A stretch of 7,727 nt of DNA, from assembly GCA_900290315.1 (NCBI GenBank), contig OKRF01000529.1:1-7727 (forward strand), read 5' to 3'. The position numbers were made by a program, and so were the translations under genes. Below are positions 5,909-7,727 of this stretch, one piece after another. The notes under the pieces are model-generated. The model was not told the origin of the DNA, searched no databases, and saw only the letters and a list, made by a program, of their open reading frames with translations. Every line of letters begins with the position of its first letter. Position 1 is the stretch's first letter. This DNA is from Candidatus Sulfopaludibacter sp. SbA3 (GTDB lineage Bacteria; Acidobacteriota; Terriglobia; Bryobacterales; Bryobacteraceae).

Positions 5909-6960
5909 ACCGGCACCCGGATACGCAGGCGCGTGCCGCGCGAACCATCGCTCTCTAAAGCGCCGCCCAGGGCTTCCACTCGCTGGCGCATGCCACTGAG
6001 CCCGTTGCCTTCCACTAATGCTCCGCCGCGCCCGTTATCGGCGATTTCCATCTCGCAGAAGGCTCCGTTCTGTTGCAGCGAAAGGCGGCACACGGTGGCC
6101 TGCGCGTGCCGCACCACGTTCGTTACCGCCTCCCGCAGAGACAGGGCGAAGACACTCTCCTGCAACGGCGACAGTTCCGGCGGAGACACGGAGGCTTCCA
6201 GGTGGACACCCGCAGTCTCCAGCGCCTGCTGCGCCTCCCGCAGTTCGCTGGCCAGGCCCGCCGACCGGTACCCGCGGACCGCGCTGCGCACCTGCGACAG
6301 GGCCTCGCGCGAGATCCGTTCCACGTCGCGAATCTCCAGGGCGGCCCGGCCGGGATCCTTTTCCGCCAGGCGCGAAGCCAGTTCGCTCTTGAGAATGATC
6401 ACCGAAAGAGTGTGGCCCAGCAGGTCGTGAAGGTCGCGCGCGATGCGTTCCCGTTCCGCCATCTTGGCCATGCGCTCGGTCTCTTCCTGAGCGCGCAGCA
6501 GTTTCTCGGTCAGGCGTTTGCTGTGATGCTGCTGGATGACCACGGAGCCGATCAGGGCGGTGAACACAACCGCCGGGATCCACATGAATGCCTGCCATTG
6601 GAGCAGCCATGTTTCCACTCCGATCAGCACCAGTATGCCGCCCAGGTACTTGTAGGCCGTTAGCGCTTCGAAGGCCTTGCCGAGATAGCTGGCGCCATAC
6701 ACAAAGAAGACCGACGCCGCCGGATTGATGTGGCCCAGCGCGCTGCCCAGCACCACAAATGCCCCGACAACCCAGAGTGCACGCCTGCCGCGCAGCCAGT
6801 AGCCCCAGAAGTACAGCGGGAGCGCAATCGCAACGGAGCCCGTGGAGATGGCGCGCTCCCACGCTGTGGCGGGTACTATGAACGGCACCGAAGCGTAGTA
6901 GAGCAGGTAGATCAGGTAGCCGTACGGAGTCCAATCCTGGTCTTTGGGTAGCAGCCTCAT
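5905..6960 (-). CDS. DesK-type sensor histidine kinase (HisKA_3 / HATPase_c)
   Basis: This 351-residue membrane kinase autophosphorylates and passes phosphate to the following regulator. Numbering is from the ATG. Five or six hydrophobic helices fill about 13-142. A charged linker of probable coiled coil (about 146-175) leads to the HisKA_3 box ERERIARDLHDLLGH with His178 as phosphoacceptor. The ATPase domain has the N box REAVTNVVRHA (Asn281), G1 DNGRG (308-312) and G2 GNGLSGMRQRV (318-328). There is no periplasmic sensor domain, so the signal is likely sensed in the membrane, as in DesK. I prefer the ATG at 6958-6960 because GGTGA lies 5 bases upstream. A GTG at 6967-6969 would add three residues but has no clear binding site. 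The start is 24 bases after the permease stop. Confidence 0.94.
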   Translation of the reverse strand: MRLLPKDQDWTPYGYLIYLLYYASVPFIVPATAWERAISTGSVAIALPLYFWGYWLRGRRALWVVGAFVVLGSALGHINPAASVFFVYGASYLGKAFEALTAYKYLGGILVLIGVETWLLQWQAFMWIPAVVFTALIGSVVIQQHHSKRLTEKLLRAQEETERMAKMAERERIARDLHDLLGHTLSVIILKSELASRLAEKDPGRAALEIRDVERISREALSQVRSAVRGYRSAGLASELREAQQALETAGVHLEASVSPPELSPLQESVFALSLREAVTNVVRHAQATVCRLSLQQNGAFCEMEIADNGRGGALVEGNGLSGMRQRVEALGGALESDGSRGTRLRIRVPV

Positions 6961-6965
6961 ACGTC

Positions 6966-6970
6966 TCACC
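6966..6970 (-). promoter_or_regulatory. Ribosome binding site that decides the histidine kinase start
   Basis: GGTGA on the minus strand lies 5 bases before ATG (6958-6960). This site overlaps the alternative in-frame GTG (6967-6969), which makes the GTG less likely to be the true start. Confidence 0.5.
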
Positions 6971-6984
6971 GTTAGGATAGCCCC

Positions 6985-7727
6985 TTAGCCGTACATCTTC
7001 TCCCGCCCGCGGGATTCTCCCAGCCAGGCGATGCCGCCGAAGATCATGGTGAACGCCGCCAGCGCCTCCACGTGCGACCACACCGAGCCTTCCACCGGTG
7101 GGCGCAGAACCGCGAGTGCGATCTGGGCAAAGTGGTACGAGGGCAGCCAGTGCGCCACCTGCTGCATCGTCCTAGGCAGGAACATCAGGGGAATCCAGAG
7201 TCCGCTGCAGAATCCCAGTGGCATGTAGATGATGTTCACGGTGGGGGACGCCGAGTTCGGGCCCGAGAAGTTGCCGATGGCCAGCCCCAATGCGCAGAAT
7301 GGCACCGCCCCGGCCACCAAAGTGCCGCCCAGGGTGAGCCATTGCAGCAGCGGCATTCTCACGCCGCCAAACGCCGCGCCCAGCGTAAAGAGCAGCCCTA
7401 CCACGATGGCGCTGAAGGCCATGGACACCGCACCTTTGGCGAGGAAGTATGCCGCCGGAGGCATGGGGCTGGCGCGCTTCAATTGCAGCCATCCCAACCC
7501 GCGCTCCACCGCGACCCCTACGCCGAAAGCATACAGCGTGGCGCCCATCACCGCGAAAGCGCCGTAGGTGGCCAGCAGGTAGCGCGCAGTCGGCAGGGTC
7601 TCCAACGTGCCCTTCATCGCCATCGCCAGGCCGAAGAAGCAGTAGAACATCAATGGAAACAGGATCGTGAACACTACGTAAGCCCGCATGCGGGCCAGTT
7701 TCAGAAATTCGTACTTCGCTTCCAGAT
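6985..7727 (-). CDS. ABC-2 type transporter permease, 5' end outside the window
   Basis: The visible part is 246 codons to the TAA at 6985-6987. An internal ATG at 7687-7689 gives 234 residues, but the frame continues upstream as LEAKYEFLKLAR up to the edge, which is the usual N-terminal pattern of ABC-2 permeases. The true start therefore lies a few codons beyond the window. From the internal Met, hydrophobic helices lie near 3-25, 37-61, 82-107, 113-139, 149-171 and 207-224, so six in total. Between helices 2 and 3 lies the family motif ERGLGWLQLKRASPMPPAAY. The protein should form the membrane channel of an exporter with an ATPase encoded upstream. Substrate is unknown; drugs, lipids or peptides are typical. 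It is followed closely by the kinase and regulator, suggesting one operon. Confidence 0.93.
   Translation of the reverse strand, partial: LEAKYEFLKLARMRAYVVFTILFPLMFYCFFGLAMAMKGTLETLPTARYLLATYGAFAVMGATLYAFGVGVAVERGLGWLQLKRASPMPPAAYFLAKGAVSMAFSAIVVGLLFTLGAAFGGVRMPLLQWLTLGGTLVAGAVPFCALGLAIGNFSGPNSASPTVNIIYMPLGFCSGLWIPLMFLPRTMQQVAHWLPSYHFAQIALAVLRPPVEGSVWSHVEALAAFTMIFGGIAWLGESRGREKMYG

Noticed and set aside
5279..6430. Plus-strand frame of 383 codons antisense to the regulator and kinase
   Set aside because: It covers two well-identified genes on the other strand and has no motif of its own.

Overview
This is a GC-rich bacterial window in which every gene I can support lies on the minus strand, so genes are read from right to left. 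The gene content suggests an acidobacterium, probably of the Solibacter/Bryobacter type. The clues are a transmembrane PknB-type kinase with a long TPR tail, an OmpA-like protein with a DUF4398-like and coiled-coil middle, and an intergenic region packed with GC-rich palindromes. This assignment is an inference from gene style, not from a marker gene.

Right side (5300-7727): a compact operon-like set. It starts with an ABC-2 type permease whose first codons lie beyond the window edge. Next comes a DesK-type membrane histidine kinase, then a DesR-type NarL/LuxR response regulator whose ATG overlaps the kinase stop by 4 bases (ATGA). Permease, kinase and regulator probably form one exporter-sensing module. 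An ATPase gene is expected just outside the window.

Centre (2487-5299): a 167-base spacer carries a plausible sigma-70 promoter. It is followed by an 881-residue Ser/Thr kinase that starts with GTG. The kinase has one membrane helix, a TolB/FlgO-like segment and about nine to ten TPRs. Only 18 bases further on lies a 110-residue orphan gene (2136-2468), a possible cupredoxin-like beta-sandwich. The two are probably co-transcribed.

Left-centre (556-2082): an exported OmpA-family peptidoglycan-binding protein with a very strong ribosome binding site. It sits 53 bases after the orphan gene and may belong to the same transcript.

Left edge (1-555): about 490 bases with no convincing gene, but with at least nine perfect short hairpins, a 12-base inverted repeat spanning 63 bases, a 19-base palindrome duplicated in exact tandem, and a 28-base repeat present twice. 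At the very edge, the first about 20 codons of another minus-strand gene may begin at base 62. No tRNA, rRNA, CRISPR array, phage gene or transposase gene was seen. The most unusual parts are the palindrome cluster and the orphan gene coupled to the kinase.
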